NCBI GenBank assembly: GCA_948567375.1
Contig: OX419760.1
Coordinates: forward strand, 34,906,001-34,970,000
Reading direction: 5' to 3'
Origin: Lunularia cruciata
Taxonomy: Eukaryota > Streptophyta > Marchantiopsida > Lunulariales > Lunulariaceae
DNA length: 64,000 bases
Position numbers and translations under genes: made by a program
Notes under the pieces: generated by a model
What the model saw: the letters and a program-made list of their open reading frames with translations, nothing else
The model's database searches: none
What the model was told of the DNA's origin: nothing
Shown here: one piece after another, positions 45,370-55,984 of the stretch
Layout of the letters: each line of letters opens with the position of its first letter
How positions within the stretch are numbered: the stretch's first letter is position 1

Positions 45370-46264
45370 TCTCTAGAAGGCAAGATAATGTTCCGGTTCA
45401 ATTTTATATTAGGCAAAAGAAGGCTATGAGAGCTCACTTAGAGAGAACATTAGGAGAGGAGAAGGTTGTGACAACCCGACAAATATCACTTTTGCGGTAA
45501 TCGGGTAAGTAAAGTTTGTTCCCATAGAGATAGATTCAGAATGATCTAAATATGAAGTCAAAAGTCACAATGTAGTTCTTCTTGATTTCTTCTTTAATCT
45601 CTCAAGTAGAAACTACATCCAAAAGAGAGTAACAAGCTCACAATCTTGACAACTTGTCACAAATACACTCTCACATAATCACAACATAGCAAATTCTGTC
45701 CAAACAACTCTTGATTGTGATGATTCAGATTCTCCCAAAGACGGCACTTCATTGCAAAGAACAATTTCACCTCAGAATTGCGGTCTACCCTTCCACTGAA
45801 GGCACAACTTCCTCGATCAAAATTGCTTCACATTAACTTCATGCTGCACTCACAAATGCAGAATACTACCAACACTACAATTCTTCTCAGACCTGTCAAG
45901 GCATTGCTCCGATGCACTTCACTCAAGATCAAACACATAGAATGAAGATCAAGGCTATAGAATCCAATATCCACAGACACATTGGATTGCACTTCAAAAT
46001 TCTCCACACTCTCACAAACACAAACACGGAATTGACAATCGGAATTAAGCTCAAGCGACGAGCACTAAAAACAACACTTTGCTTTATCTATCTTCAGAAA
46101 TTTGAATACTGAACAACATAGTACTGAGAATGCTCCCCTTAAATATAGAAGCAAATGGTAGTTCTTCCACTTATGCACCACTTCCTAACATCTTTTCCTA
46201 CCTACAGATCTAAACTAACAATCCATCTCTTCATATCCGCCTCTTCCTATCTCAAAATCAATAC

Positions 46265-46750
46265 TTACACCGATCCAATGTCTACCTCATCATCAGCTTC
46301 CAAACCCAATGATCTTCCTATTACTTCTCCTTCTTCGGGTATATCTACAACTACTAATTCCTGCACTATTTCTACTACTTCTTCACTAGGAACTACAATT
46401 ACACTAAGAAGTGACTTATCTAACTCTTTATCTCCTAATCCCCTCTTCTCTAATGTGTCAAATAACAAGTCCAATGACACTTGTACTCCTACTTCTGCAA
46501 CATTGGTTCTAATTACAATCAATTCCTTTGCTAATTCTACTATATCCTCATCACAAATTGTAATTGAAAGCATGGGTACACTATTTATGCCTTCAATTTG
46601 TAACCCACTTTCTCTTAATCACTCATGTTACTGACCCAAAGACACTTATAGTCTGATCTTGCACTTCAAGTTTATTTACTACTACTATTTCTCTTCTAAT
46701 TCTATCATATCTTCAATCAGAACTGAAATTGAAGTCATGGGTATTCTAAA
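46265..46750 (-). pseudogene. Family V C-terminal repeat module, H2 copy
   Basis: The frame 46,265-46,573 (102 codons) reads M-L-S-I-T-I-C-D-E-D-I-V-E-L...V-Q-V-S-L-D-L-L...L-E-K-R-G-L-G-D and ends E-V-D-I-G-S-V. Upstream, broken by stops, is another copy of the unit (M-T-S-I-S-V-L-I-E-D). Each unit is about 60-75 residues: a short hydrophobic I/V/L strand, an acidic E-L-x-x-E helix, then V-V-K/N-x. It matches the C-terminal end of the long protein in H1. Confidence 0.55.
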
Positions 46751-46884
46751 TATCTTCTTTCCTTACTCTAACTTCCTCTAACGCCTCTAGCAAGATTCTT
46801 GAAGTCATCTTCAGTGCACTCCAAGGTCTGACTATCTCAGATATAGTCATCTTCGTCTTGAGGCGAAGAAGCTTCTAACCCAAA

Positions 46885-46980
46885 GTTGTGTAAACCTGAA
46901 GTCCGAAGTCCAAAGACTGAAGTCTCAAGTCTGAAGTCCAAAGACATCAACCCAAAGACATCAACCCGAAGACATTAACT
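46885..46980 (-). repeat. Short tandem words in H2
   Basis: GAAGTC(C/T)(G/A)AAG-type words are repeated five or six times at 46,895-46,945. Then two and a half copies of a 14-bp unit ATCAACCC(A/G)AAGAC run to about 46,978. H3 has far fewer, so this is a local expansion. Confidence 0.75.
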
Positions 46981-47006
46981 TACTATGTACATCTACTCCC
47001 AAAACT

Positions 47007-47216
47007 TCAAATACTTGTAACTTCTTTTACAGACCTCCAAACTTTGCGATTTTGATGGCAACGGAAAGCCCTGAACAAGACATTTCCAACGAGATATAGC
47101 ACATTTGATATGGACTTGTGAACATTGAGATATAGCCCCCGCAAGAATCTTGACCTATTACTTCCATTCCTCCTTCGGGTCTGCGCTCTTTCAATCTTGG
47201 CTGAGTCCGTCTTCAT
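47007..47216 (-). CDS. Family V 5' ORF, H2 copy
   Basis: 69 codons ending A-F-R-C-H-Q-N-R-K-V-W-R-S-V-K-E-V-T-S-I. H3 encodes the same ending at 61,056-61,274 with about the same length, including Y-L-V...R-A-F-H-C-H-Q-N-R-K-V-W-R-S. Arg/Lys-rich, possibly nucleic-acid binding. Function unknown; not seen in X2. Confidence 0.4.
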   Translation of the reverse strand: MKTDSAKIERAQTRRRNGSNRSRFLRGLYLNVHKSISNVLYLVGNVLFRAFRCHQNRKVWRSVKEVTSI

Positions 47217-47287
47217 CTGACAAAAAGTAGACTTCCTTGGGCTTCTTCTTCAAAACTCGTCCAAAATGAAAAAATGTGGGTACCACA

Positions 47288-48060
47288 AGAGCTAAGCTTA
47301 TGTTAGAGAACCAAGATCCATTTTTATACTCTATAGTTCATTATGATATCTTTGAAGTGATTTTGTATATCTTGTACACATGAGAGGATTTGGAGAGATT
47401 GTGTGAGGTGGATTGCAGATTTTGGGGATTAAGGTGATTTTAGGCAAAATCTCAAGTTTGATATCTGAACTTGAAATTTCTACACATGATAGCTTGGGTT
47501 GTCCTTCAGTTAGCACACTTAGAATTATTGTAAGAGCTATTATGTGCATTGGGCTGGAATTTTTGAAAGTTGATAGGGTAAACTACTCCCGCAACTACAT
47601 GCTCTTGGGAAAATTGTACAGAGTCTTCCATTTCTTCATTTTTCAGTGAATTTTTGTGAAACTTTCCAAAAAAGTTCAGTATGTGATATCCTACTTTCTG
47701 ACACAAAAATTAGAGAGAGATCACTTGTGAGTACAGAGTTATGAGTTTTTGAAGTGAGGCGGGTGGTTTTCAAACCAAATCTGAAATATGTGTGTTGAAT
47801 AGAAAAGCGTGTAGGCCAAATGGCTTGATGAAAGGATCTGAAACTTTGCAGGAAGAAATTTCCTAGAGTTGTGATCAAGTGTGCAAAATTTCAGAGGACT
47901 ATAATGTACAAGTTGGGAGATTTGAGTGACATTGTGAGGAAGTGTTAATTCTGCAGAGTGGAGATCTCATATTGAGGAGTTTGAGAGCAACAAAAGCATG
48001 TTTGAGTGTTTAGATTCATCTTGGGAACATGGAGGGTCATCAGGAGTGGAAATTGAGACT
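47288..48060 (+). other. Element G leader, non-coding
   Basis: No motif. AT-rich leader between H2 and the CCHC remnant. Repeated GAAACTTT/AATTTC words hint at ancient duplication but no unit is definable. Confidence 0.4.
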
Positions 48061-48086
48061 ATGTTAGGTTCCCAAAGGGTTTGAGA

Positions 48087-48420
48087 TGATTGTAGGGGTG
48101 GATTTGAGGAAAAGAGAGTTTACAATAGAATTTGAAGAGAATGTTGAGAAGATCCAAAAACCTACGCCACTTGGAGGAAAGAGTGAGTCTAAGTGCTTTC
48201 TATGTGGAGAGAAGGGACATATGGCAAGTTCATGTCCCTTGACCTTTGAGAGCAAGAGATAAAGGGAAAGGAGAGGCTTACTTGACTTGGGTTTGCATGT
48301 TGGACCTTCTTCACAAAGATTGGGAGCGAGAAGATCTTAGACCAAGGAGTTGTGTGAGGTTTGTGGAATTGAAGGACTTCCAAAAGGACATGAGTGTAGT
48401 GGAGTAAAATAACTTTTGGA
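48087..48420 (+). pseudogene. CCHC zinc-knuckle remnant upstream of G gag
   Basis: A frame starting M-I-V-G-V-D-L-R-K-R-E-F (48,087) contains K-C-F-L-C-G-E-K-G-H-M-A-S-S-C-P, a complete C-x2-C-x4-H-x4-C knuckle near 48,187-48,235. Past two stops, in the same frame, comes a second Cys/His cluster (C-E-V-C-G-I-E-G-L-P-K-G-H-E-C). This is separate from the G gag knuckle at 49,578 and lies about 500 bp before the gag start. It could be the end of another Gag or a captured zinc-finger protein. Two stops make it inactive. Confidence 0.6.
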
Positions 48421-48733
48421 GACTTTGGTGAAGGATCTTGGAGAGAGTCTTAGTACAACTACAAAAATACTACTACCTTCATCAGCTAGTTCTCAAGATT
48501 AGTGATGGAGATAATCTTTCAACTTATGGATAAACTATCCACGAGAATCCAATTAATATGCACTCTTGGATTTGATGTTGCTATAGAAATCTTGGATAAC
48601 CTGAACCTTTTGTCTTCCCTAGGGTGGATTATTATCAAATGGTGTTAGTCATGTACATACTCTATTAGTTATAGAGTGAAAGAAAGAAAAAAAAAGAAAA
48701 ATTGAGAGAAAAGAAAGATAGTGAGGGGTTAAG

Positions 48734-50172
48734 ATGGGGAAACTTCTAGTTTTCTTTGGCAAAGATAGAGAAGATGTGGAGGCCTTTGTGAGAGACTTCA
48801 AGAGAGCTTACATAGGAAACAATGAGAGGAGGAAGAATGAGTGGGCCTCATTATTACCAGATTTCTTTGAGAATGCAGTACTTACATGGTATGAGTCAGA
48901 ATAGCAAAAGAGAGAGAGAGGAGAGATGGGGAAGAAGAGTTTTGGGAGAGTTTGACTTCAGCACTCATTGAGAACTTTCTCCCTGATGAGAGTTATGAGA
49001 GATTGATGAGTGAGGTTACCTTTCTCAAGCAAGGAGATGGAGAGAAAGTGAGAGTCTATGTGGAAAGAGTGGAAAAGTTAGAGTCTAGATTTCACATAGT
49101 GTTGAGGAAGGGTGGGGATGATGTGGAGACTACTATGATTGGCATAGGGGCCATGCTCACCAAGAATTTTGTGGGAGGATTGAGACCACAAATTAGAAGC
49201 AAGGTGAGATATGAGAAACCTTCTTCCAAGGTTGAAGCTATCAAGATCGCAATTCGTATGGAGGAGAGTTTGGAAGGGGATGAGAGTGATTTGGTGGTGA
49301 AGGAGGTTGTGCATCCTCCTCAAGGCTACAAGTATGGTGGAACTTCTGATACTTTGGTAACAAGGGTTGCACCAAAAGTAGTAGTTGCTCTAGTTCTTGC
49401 ACCTCCACCAAAAGATCCACTCCAAACCATCACAGAACAACTTGCGGATCTCAAGATCAATGTGGTGCTACTATGGGAGAAGAGAGAGGTAGATCAGAAT
49501 GTAGGGAGAGGGCCTAGGAGTTATGGAAACTATCCATATAGAGAAGGCCAACCAGCCAACAATTTCAATGATAGAAATTGTTTTGGTTGTGGAGGAAGAT
49601 GCCATATCCAAAGGAATTGCCCAAATTCCACTTACCATGGAAGAAGGGGTTATGAGGGAGCCAATAGAGGGAAAGAGGGAGGTAGTGAAACCCAAGTGGC
49701 TCCTAATCCAAACAAAGGTAAGGAGATGGCATCTATAGATGTGGTTGAGAGCAAGTATGAGAAGGGAGAGTGCTCAAACTCCAAGGGTCTTAATTTGGAG
49801 CTTTTGGCACCAAAGAAGAAGAGAGCTTGTTTTGTAGAGGATATTCACTCTTCTCAAGGATTTACTCCAAGCAAGGATACTCCTATGTCTACTAAGAGCA
49901 CTCATAGCTCAACACCATCAACAATAAAGACTCCAACGAAGAAGTCGGGGATGGAGGATTTCTTGATTTTAAAGCAACAGTGTTGGAGGATGTTGGTAGC
50001 CACAAGGCTAACATCATAGTGGGCCAATTGATTGCTTTGAACTCTACTTTGAGAAAAGAGCTTAGAGGTGGTTTGAGTTCTACAAGGAGCAAGAGGAAGA
50101 AGAAGGCAAAAGCTCAAGTAACAATGGGGGTGGTGGATGCCAAACCAACACCATGGGAGGCTTGTGGATATG
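48734..50172 (+). pseudogene. Element G gag
   Basis: Starts M-G-K-L-L-V-F-F-G-K-D-R-E-D at 48,734. The capsid motif F-F-E-N-A-V-L-T-W-Y-E-S is followed by TAG near 48,901 and a disturbed stretch. An open frame of 355 codons (48,952-50,019) then reads R-V-Y-V-E-R-V-E-K-L-E-S-R-F, G-G-L-R-P-Q-I-R-S-K-V and the CCHC knuckle C-F-G-C-G-G-R-C-H-I-Q-R-N-C (49,578-49,620). A basic, Ser/Thr/Pro-rich tail follows. Element F cuts the frame at 50,173, just before protease. Confidence 0.88.
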
Positions 50173-50851
50173 TGTACTACTTCGAGGACAAGAGAGAAAA
50201 CACAGATTGCACACTCAAAACATTCGATGCCCCAAGGGAGCACCTTCTCTTTATTATATAGACAAAGAGGATCTCCTCCAAGGAAGCTCCACCATAGGAT
50301 TAGGGACACAGATAGGTGACATGTCAGCAAGCTCCACCCTTGGATTACTTACTTGGATGGGTGACCTGTCTGGTCTAGGTCCTATCTGGTTGGTCAAACA
50401 AGCATTGACCGGAGGGAATCTTTTAGGGAATATTCTTGTAGGAATCTCAGAATCATGTAAGGTACCATTGGGGCGGGGGGGAATCTGCACATTTTTGAGG
50501 CCTAATTCATCCGTTTAGGCCTCCGAAATTGCCTTCAAAGATTTTAGGCATATTTTGGTTCCTACTCTATTAGTAGAAGTCCCCTTTTGGTGATACCTCT
50601 TTCTGATCTGTTTAGTCCATCATGTGTAACATCCTTCCAGATGTTACCAAACCAATTCTCACCTTTAAATCATATGTCTAGCTATTGGTTCTAAGGTTCT
50701 CAAGTCTATTTCGGTTTCTGCCTTATTAGTAGAAGTACTCTTTTGGTGATACTTCTATCTGATCTATTTTGACCATCATGTATAACATCATTCAAGAAGT
50801 TACCAAACCGAATTTCACATCTAGATCATATGGCTAACCCTTGGTATTACA
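50173..50851 (-). repeat. 3' LTR of element F, with internal deletion
   Basis: 679 bp. Starts TGTACTACTT (two changes from TGTAATACTC) and ends GGTATTACA. Compared with 55,985-56,714 it lacks a segment next to the G tract at about 50,471-50,481, so the homopolymer is a deletion edge. Confidence 0.92.
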
Positions 50852-50864
50852 GACCTCCTTCCTT

Positions 50865-52430
50865 TTAAGACGCAACGTCCTCGTTGTGCAGTTGTTGCTC
50901 AAATGCTTGTACCAACACCGGTGCATGTGCCAAATTGGCAGTGGGTTCCCAGGTTGCTCCATAGAGGGGGTAACCTTTCCATTGTACTAGATATTCCACC
51001 CACGGATGGCGAGTACCACGTATGCATTTTTGGAGAATCCGCTCCACTTCATATTCCTTTGTGCCATCAATGAGTGTCGGACAAGGTTGAATGTCCTGTG
51101 TGGAAGGACCTTGGCCTGATTGGGGAGCATATCTGCGTAGTAGGGAGACATGGAACACTGCATGGTTCTTCATATGTGGTGGTAGCTCAAGGTGATAGGC
51201 CACAGCGCCGATGCGACGAAGAATCGAGAAAGGCCCAATAAAACGAGGTCTGAGCTTATGAGATCCAACTAATGTGAGGTTGGTTGTCAATAGCCACACT
51301 TGATCCCCAACATTGAACTCCATGTGCCGACGGTGTGCATCAGCATACTGCTTTTGTTGATTTTGCGCAATCTGTAACTTGTGCTTGGCGCTCTCCACAC
51401 CTTGTTGGATTCTAGAAACAAATGTGTTGACTGCATCAACCTTGGTAGTCACTGGACGGATCTTCATCAAGCTAGAAGGTGTGAAGGGATGCTCACCATA
51501 CATGAGGAAGAACGGAGTGACCTAGGTGGAGGCATTCATTGAATTGTTGTAAGCGAATTCCACCAACGGTAGTAGGGTGTCCCACCTCTCTTGCTCTTCT
51601 AAGGTGAAGCCGCGTAACATGTCTTCAATTGTGCAATTAGCCCGCTCTGTTTGGCCATCTATTTGTGGGTGGTAAGTTGTAGACATGGCCAACTTGGTTT
51701 TGAAGAAACCAAAGAGTGTTTGCCAAAACAAACTGGTGAATTGGGTGCCTCTATCGGTGATGAGTACTCTAGACAAGCCATGGTGAGCAAAGACTGCATC
51801 TAAGTATAGTTGAGCTAGTTGTGGAGCGGTCACCTCCTTGGTGGTAAGGCGTACATGAATCATTTTGCCGAGCCGGTCCACAAAGACCACAATGGAGTCA
51901 AACCCTGAGGTGGTCTTGGGTAATTCACAGACAAGATCCATACTCACTTGTTCCCAACGATAGGTAGGAGTGGAGAGAGGTTGAAGGAGCCCTACAAGAG
52001 CTTGATTAGAAGCTTTGTTCTGTTGAAAAAGTAGGCAGCTATGCACATAGTCCATCACGTCGTTGCTCATCTTGGGCCAATAGTAATGGCGCTTGACTGC
52101 ATCCAAGGTCTTGTCTACTCCGACATGAGCTGCAATGGCCGAATCATGACATTTCGCTAGAATGGTGGTGCGTAAGTCTGGGACATTTGGGATCCATAAT
52201 CTGCCATCCTGAAATGTGAGTCCTTGGGTGCTGGTGACACCTTTGGACGATTGCGCTTCTACAATCTGTGGATCAGTTTTTGTAGCAACTAGAATCTCTT
52301 GCCATAATTCAGGGTTAATCTTAACCTCTGCCACCAAGTTGTTGGCCATTGACATACGGGTAAATGCATCTGCCAATTGTTTCTTACCTTCCACATAGGT
52401 GATTGTCATGTTGAAGCGTTGTTGCCACTC
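50865..52430 (-). pseudogene. Element F integrase with chromodomain, one stop
   Basis: Read 52,409 to 50,865. H-x-x-x-x-x-H region (D-S-A-I-A-A-H-V-G-V-D-K-T), C-L-L-F-Q-Q-N-K (second Cys of the zinc pair changed to Phe), V-S-M-D-L-V-C-E-L-P (first Asp), L-I-T-D-R-G-T-Q-F (second Asp), Y-H-P-Q-I-D-G-Q-T-E-R-A-N (Glu). TAG at about 51,520 (CAG expected) separates this from the 212-codon frame 50,865-51,503. That frame has the integrase tail, the G-P-F-S-I-L box and the chromodomain V-E-Y-L-V-Q-W-K-G-Y-P...A-T-W-E-P. Nearly complete chromovirus integrase. Confidence 0.93.
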
Positions 52431-52940
52431 TGCCTACCAAATTTGGCGACGAGATAGATCCTTCTGCATCTCGAGGTAGACTAGAGGTTTGTGGTCTATC
52501 TCTACTACAAATGCCTTCTCGCCCAGGTAGTGCTTCCAATGCTTGGTTGCTAGAACGATGGCCAGCTCTTCTCGTTCTATGGTGTGGTAGTTGCGCTCTA
52601 CTCGTAACAACTTTTGAGAGAAATATGCAATTGGATGCCATCCATCATGCCACTCTTGTTGTAGGACTGCTCCTATTGCTACACCTGATGCATCTGTAGC
52701 CAACTTGATTGGACGTTTTGGGTCATACCACTTCAAGATTGGTGCATGTAACAAGGCGGCCTTCAATTCTTGAAAGGCCAACTCTTGTGCGGTTCCCCAT
52801 GTCCACTTCTTCCCCTTGCCAAGTAGTGCCGTTAAAGGTTGTGCAACCTTGGAGAAGTCCTTGACAAATCTACGATAGAATCCTATCAACCCCAAGAAGC
52901 TCTTAAGTTGAGTCTGATCTTCTGGGCACTCCATTTTTGA
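52430..52940 (-). pseudogene. Element F RNase H, nearly intact
   Basis: The frame 52,434-52,934 covers the RT connection ([14 protein letters not shown]), RNase H L-A-T-D-A-S-G-V-A-I-G-A-V-L, E-R-E-E-L-A-I-V-L and E-I-D-H-K-P-L. It ends at TAG (TGG expected) just before A-E-W-Q-Q. The join to RT upstream is shifted by one base near 52,930. Confidence 0.88.
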
Positions 52941-53700
52941 ATGACCTCTATTTTATTTGTCAATACTTGAATGCCCTTTGCACTTACTCTATGCTCTAAG
53001 TAGTCTACTTCAGACTTGCCAAACTCACACTTTGAGATTTTGGCATACAATTGATTCTGTCTTATAATTTGGAGGACCTCTTGTAGATGTTGTTTGTGTT
53101 CAGTCATCGTGCTACTATATACTAAGATATCATCCAAGAAGACGATAACAAACTTATCCAAGTATGGATGAAATATGTCATTCATTAGGCTCATGAAAGT
53201 GGCAGGCGCATTGGTGAGGCCAAAAGGCATCACAAGATACTCAAAGTGGCCATACTTGGTTCAAAAGGCAGTTTTGTACACATCCTCCTCTGCAATTCGG
53301 ATTTGATTATAACCGCTTTGCAAGTCCAGTTTGGTGAAGTATCTCGCTCCATGGAGTTGATCAAACAGGTCATCCATGCGAGGTAAGGGATATTTGTTCT
53401 TCATTGTTTGCTGATTGAGACCCCGATAGTCAATGCACATGCGCATTGTACCATCCTTCTTCTTCACAAACAAGACAGGGGCCCCATATGGTGATACGCT
53501 AGGTTGGATGAACCCTTTCTGTAGCATCTCCTCAATTTGAGTCTTACACTCCTTCAACTCATGAGGTGATAGGCGATATGGGGCCTTACAAGGAGGTGTC
53601 TTCCCCGGGAGTGTCTCTATTTTGTGATCTACTCGCCTTTTAGGTGGTAATATTGAGGGTAGATCATCGAGAAAGACATCTTGAAACTCATCCACCACAT
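52890..53700 (-). pseudogene. Element F reverse transcriptase, one stop and one frameshift
   Basis: The frame 53,261-54,298 supplies [22 protein letters not shown] and [10 protein letters not shown]. After TGA (53,258; Arg in B, the same stop in A), 52,886-53,233 supplies M-P-F-G-L-T-N-A-P and V-F-L-D-D-I-L-V-Y. The catalytic Asp pair is kept. Confidence 0.92.
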
Positions 53701-54298
53701 CCTTCAAATTCTCAAGAATTTTTCCAGCGAGTTGTGCACTCTGGACTTCTCTTATTAGACCCATAAAACATCTATTGGTCTTACAAACAGTTGTCGTCCC
53801 TACGACATATAGAGGCAGTTTCTGCCTGTGTGATTTTTCTTTAACCCCAATGATTGACCATTGGTGGGTTCTCACTACTTTCTTCCTCCAATCCACCATT
53901 GGGTTGTATTGCTCCATCCATGGCATGCCTAAAATTGCATCATAACGGGCTAACTGTATCACTCGCCACTCAATTGCTTCCTGATATTCTCCTACATAGA
54001 GGGTTACCCGTCTAGGTAATGATTCAATCCTCTCTGTTTGCCCATTTGGTAACTCTACTTCTTCACTTCCATCTCTCTCTAGATCCATTCCCAATCTTAT
54101 TGCAATAGAGCGAGACAAGAAATTCTCTATTGCTCCCGGATCTATTAATACTCTCACTTGATTACCTTCTAGGATTCCATTCACGACAATCAATTGTGAG
54201 GTTGCCTTTTGGGATCTTTGCACATTATTCTTCTTCCTTCCCTCGCTTCTTTGCTTCCTTATTGAGCCAATAAGGCCGTGAGGTACATTTACTAGCAA
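53700..54298 (-). pseudogene. Element F protease and linker (open)
   Basis: N-terminal part of the 345-codon frame 53,261-54,298. The active-site loop is [13 protein letters not shown] (near 54,135-54,170). The conserved [13 protein letters not shown] box lies near 53,905-53,945. D-P-G as in B. No stop in this segment, so the unusual residue is not part of general decay. Confidence 0.88.
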
Positions 54299-54299
54299 T

Positions 54300-55377
54300 C
54301 GTTGTTTTCCGAAGTGGTTTCCACCTCCTCCTCTTCAATGTGCCTCTCCATGTTGTTCAAAGATTGCCTGTACAAAGGCCGAGGGCCTCTAGGGAAACGA
54401 GTGCAACAATTGGTAGATATGTGCCCAATATGGCCACAATTGTAACAACAGCGTTGTTCTCCTCGAGTCCCTTCTCCTTGTGGGACTCCATCTCTTTATT
54501 CTTCTACCAGTCCCCGCTCCTCCTGAAGCGGCCGTGCTCCTCAATCCCAAAATCAAAGGTTGCCCAATTCCATCGGTATTGGTCTACCCATGTGTGGCAT
54601 TTTTGCCCGATAATGTTGAGGTGGAACTACTCCTTCACCTCCACCTAATGCTCCTGCTATTCTCTGCGCACAAGCAATGGCTTCAAATACCGTGCGAGGG
54701 TTTTGCACCATGACTTCTTGGCAAATCCGCTCTTTCAACCCTCGTTTGAAATTGTCGAGAGCCTCTACTAGACTCATGTTGGTAATTGCGACTTGTAGAT
54801 CCAAAAATGCCTCCACATACTCTTGTATGCTATTCTTCTGTCTCAATCCCCATAGTCAGGTTCGAGCCATCTGCACAGAATCCACCGATTGGAAATTCTT
54901 CAACAGTCCTTCTTACATTGCTGTCCATATGACCTCCCTTCTCTCGGCCATCATGGATCGTTCCCAAGCATCATACCATGTGAGCGCTTTATCTGTCAAG
55001 TACCCACATGCAAACACGCCTGCAGCATGCTCTGTGATCTCTGTTGAGAACAATCGGAAATATCGATTCATTCTTGAGATCCAATTTTCCACTACTCCCA
55101 TCGTACGCTGCCCCTTGTAAGGCTAGATGTTGCAGGTCTTCTTCATCCGGAGTAGCAATGTAGCTTCCTCGTTGATAGGGTTTGTAGGCATGGGTGCCTC
55201 TCCAAGTACTTCGGTTGCAAGTACTGGGTTTTGAGACGGCTCTTCTCCTTGCATGGCTTGATCGTTCTTGAGGATCTGCACTTGACTTTGTAATGTCTCC
55301 ATGGTCATCTTAATCTCTTGAAATTCATTCAGCATCCCTTGCATTCCTTGCACCAGCTCTTGCAATTGTGGATCCAT
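54300..55377 (-). pseudogene. Element F gag, few stops
   Basis: ATG at 55,375-55,377 (M-D-P-Q-L-Q-E-L-V-Q-G-M-Q-G). Frames 55,123-55,395, 54,913-55,101 and 54,553-54,846 are separated by single stops (near 55,122, 54,912 and 54,850). Capsid motif A-L-T-W-Y-D-A-W. A C-Y-N-C-G-H-I-G-H-I-S-T-N-C knuckle lies near 54,400-54,445 on the minus strand. Confidence 0.9.
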
Positions 55378-55410
55378 GGTTCTTGCAACACCCAATTGCT
55401 AACGTCTACT

Positions 55411-55844
55411 TCAATACAGAGTCAATATAATCACTCTGGAAGGCGCCCGAACTATTGGAACTACCATTGGGACCTCAAAAGCTATCACTCGTTGAAAATA
55501 CTCCTCACCAAAATTCCTAACCACAAAATCTCTAAACATCACTTTTGGCCTCACTACATAACGAATTTCTACTTGAGTGTTGAAAAGGAGAGGATTTGGG
55601 ACATTCATATCCATCCATATTATCATAATAGAATGTAGATTGTCAAATCCCACTCTCTGTCATATATCACCACAGGTAGAATCACCGGGTTTGGTGAGTT
55701 CATCACTCTGTCCATGAATTCCGCACCAAAGTGATAAATTAGCGATACCCTCATCTGCTCACACAGGATATTCATAACCTTGATGTGGAATGGGTTTGAA
55801 AATGGAAAGCTAGGTGCGGGAAATTGTCCCCCCATTGCATCCAT
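55411..55844 (-). CDS. Leader ORFs of element F (upstream of gag), unknown function
   Basis: Two overlapping minus-strand frames. ORF-a 55,844-55,623 (73 codons) runs M-D-A-M-G-G-Q-F-P-A-P-S-F...Y-H-F-G-A-E-F-M-D-R-V-M-N and ends I-L-L. ORF-b 55,653-55,411 (80 codons) contains M-D-M-N-V-P-N-P and V-R-N-F-G-E-E-Y-F-Q-R-V-I-A, ending V-I-I-L-T-L-Y. They overlap by about 30 bases, the right geometry for a +1/-1 shift or for reinitiation. Conserved in A and B. No domain recognised. Start of ORF-b 34 bp before gag is left uncertain. Confidence 0.55.
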
Positions 55845-55971
55845 CCCATCCGCTCTCTAAAGCCCTTCCTTAGTGTAGCGATTACTCTATATTCTCCACC
55901 TCAAATTACTCAGTTTCAATAGTTTGTGCTATTCCAAGAGGGGTGATCCACTCTCTTGGACTAGAACACTC

Positions 55972-55983
55972 GCTCTGATACCA
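55972..55983 (-). promoter_or_regulatory. Primer-binding site of F (initiator tRNA-Met)
   Basis: TGGTATCAGAGC on the minus strand, one base from the 5' LTR. Same as A and B. Confidence 0.94.
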
Positions 55984-55984
55984 T

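Larger units (their letters stand above)
45467..47287 (-). mobile_element. H2: family V short form
   Basis: 1,821 bp from TGTGACAACCC (45,467) to GTACCACA (47,287). It matches H3 along its whole length in inverse orientation. Coding strand minus: a 5' frame (47,007-47,216) and a C-terminal repeated module (46,265-46,750). Flanking pentamers AAGGT and AGAGC do not match, so the insertion boundary is altered. It lies in the leader of G. Confidence 0.8.

Noticed and set aside
46155-46634. 159-codon plus-strand frame, Ser/Thr-rich
   Set aside because: Antisense of the family V C-terminal module, whose minus-strand reading is conserved in H1 and H3.
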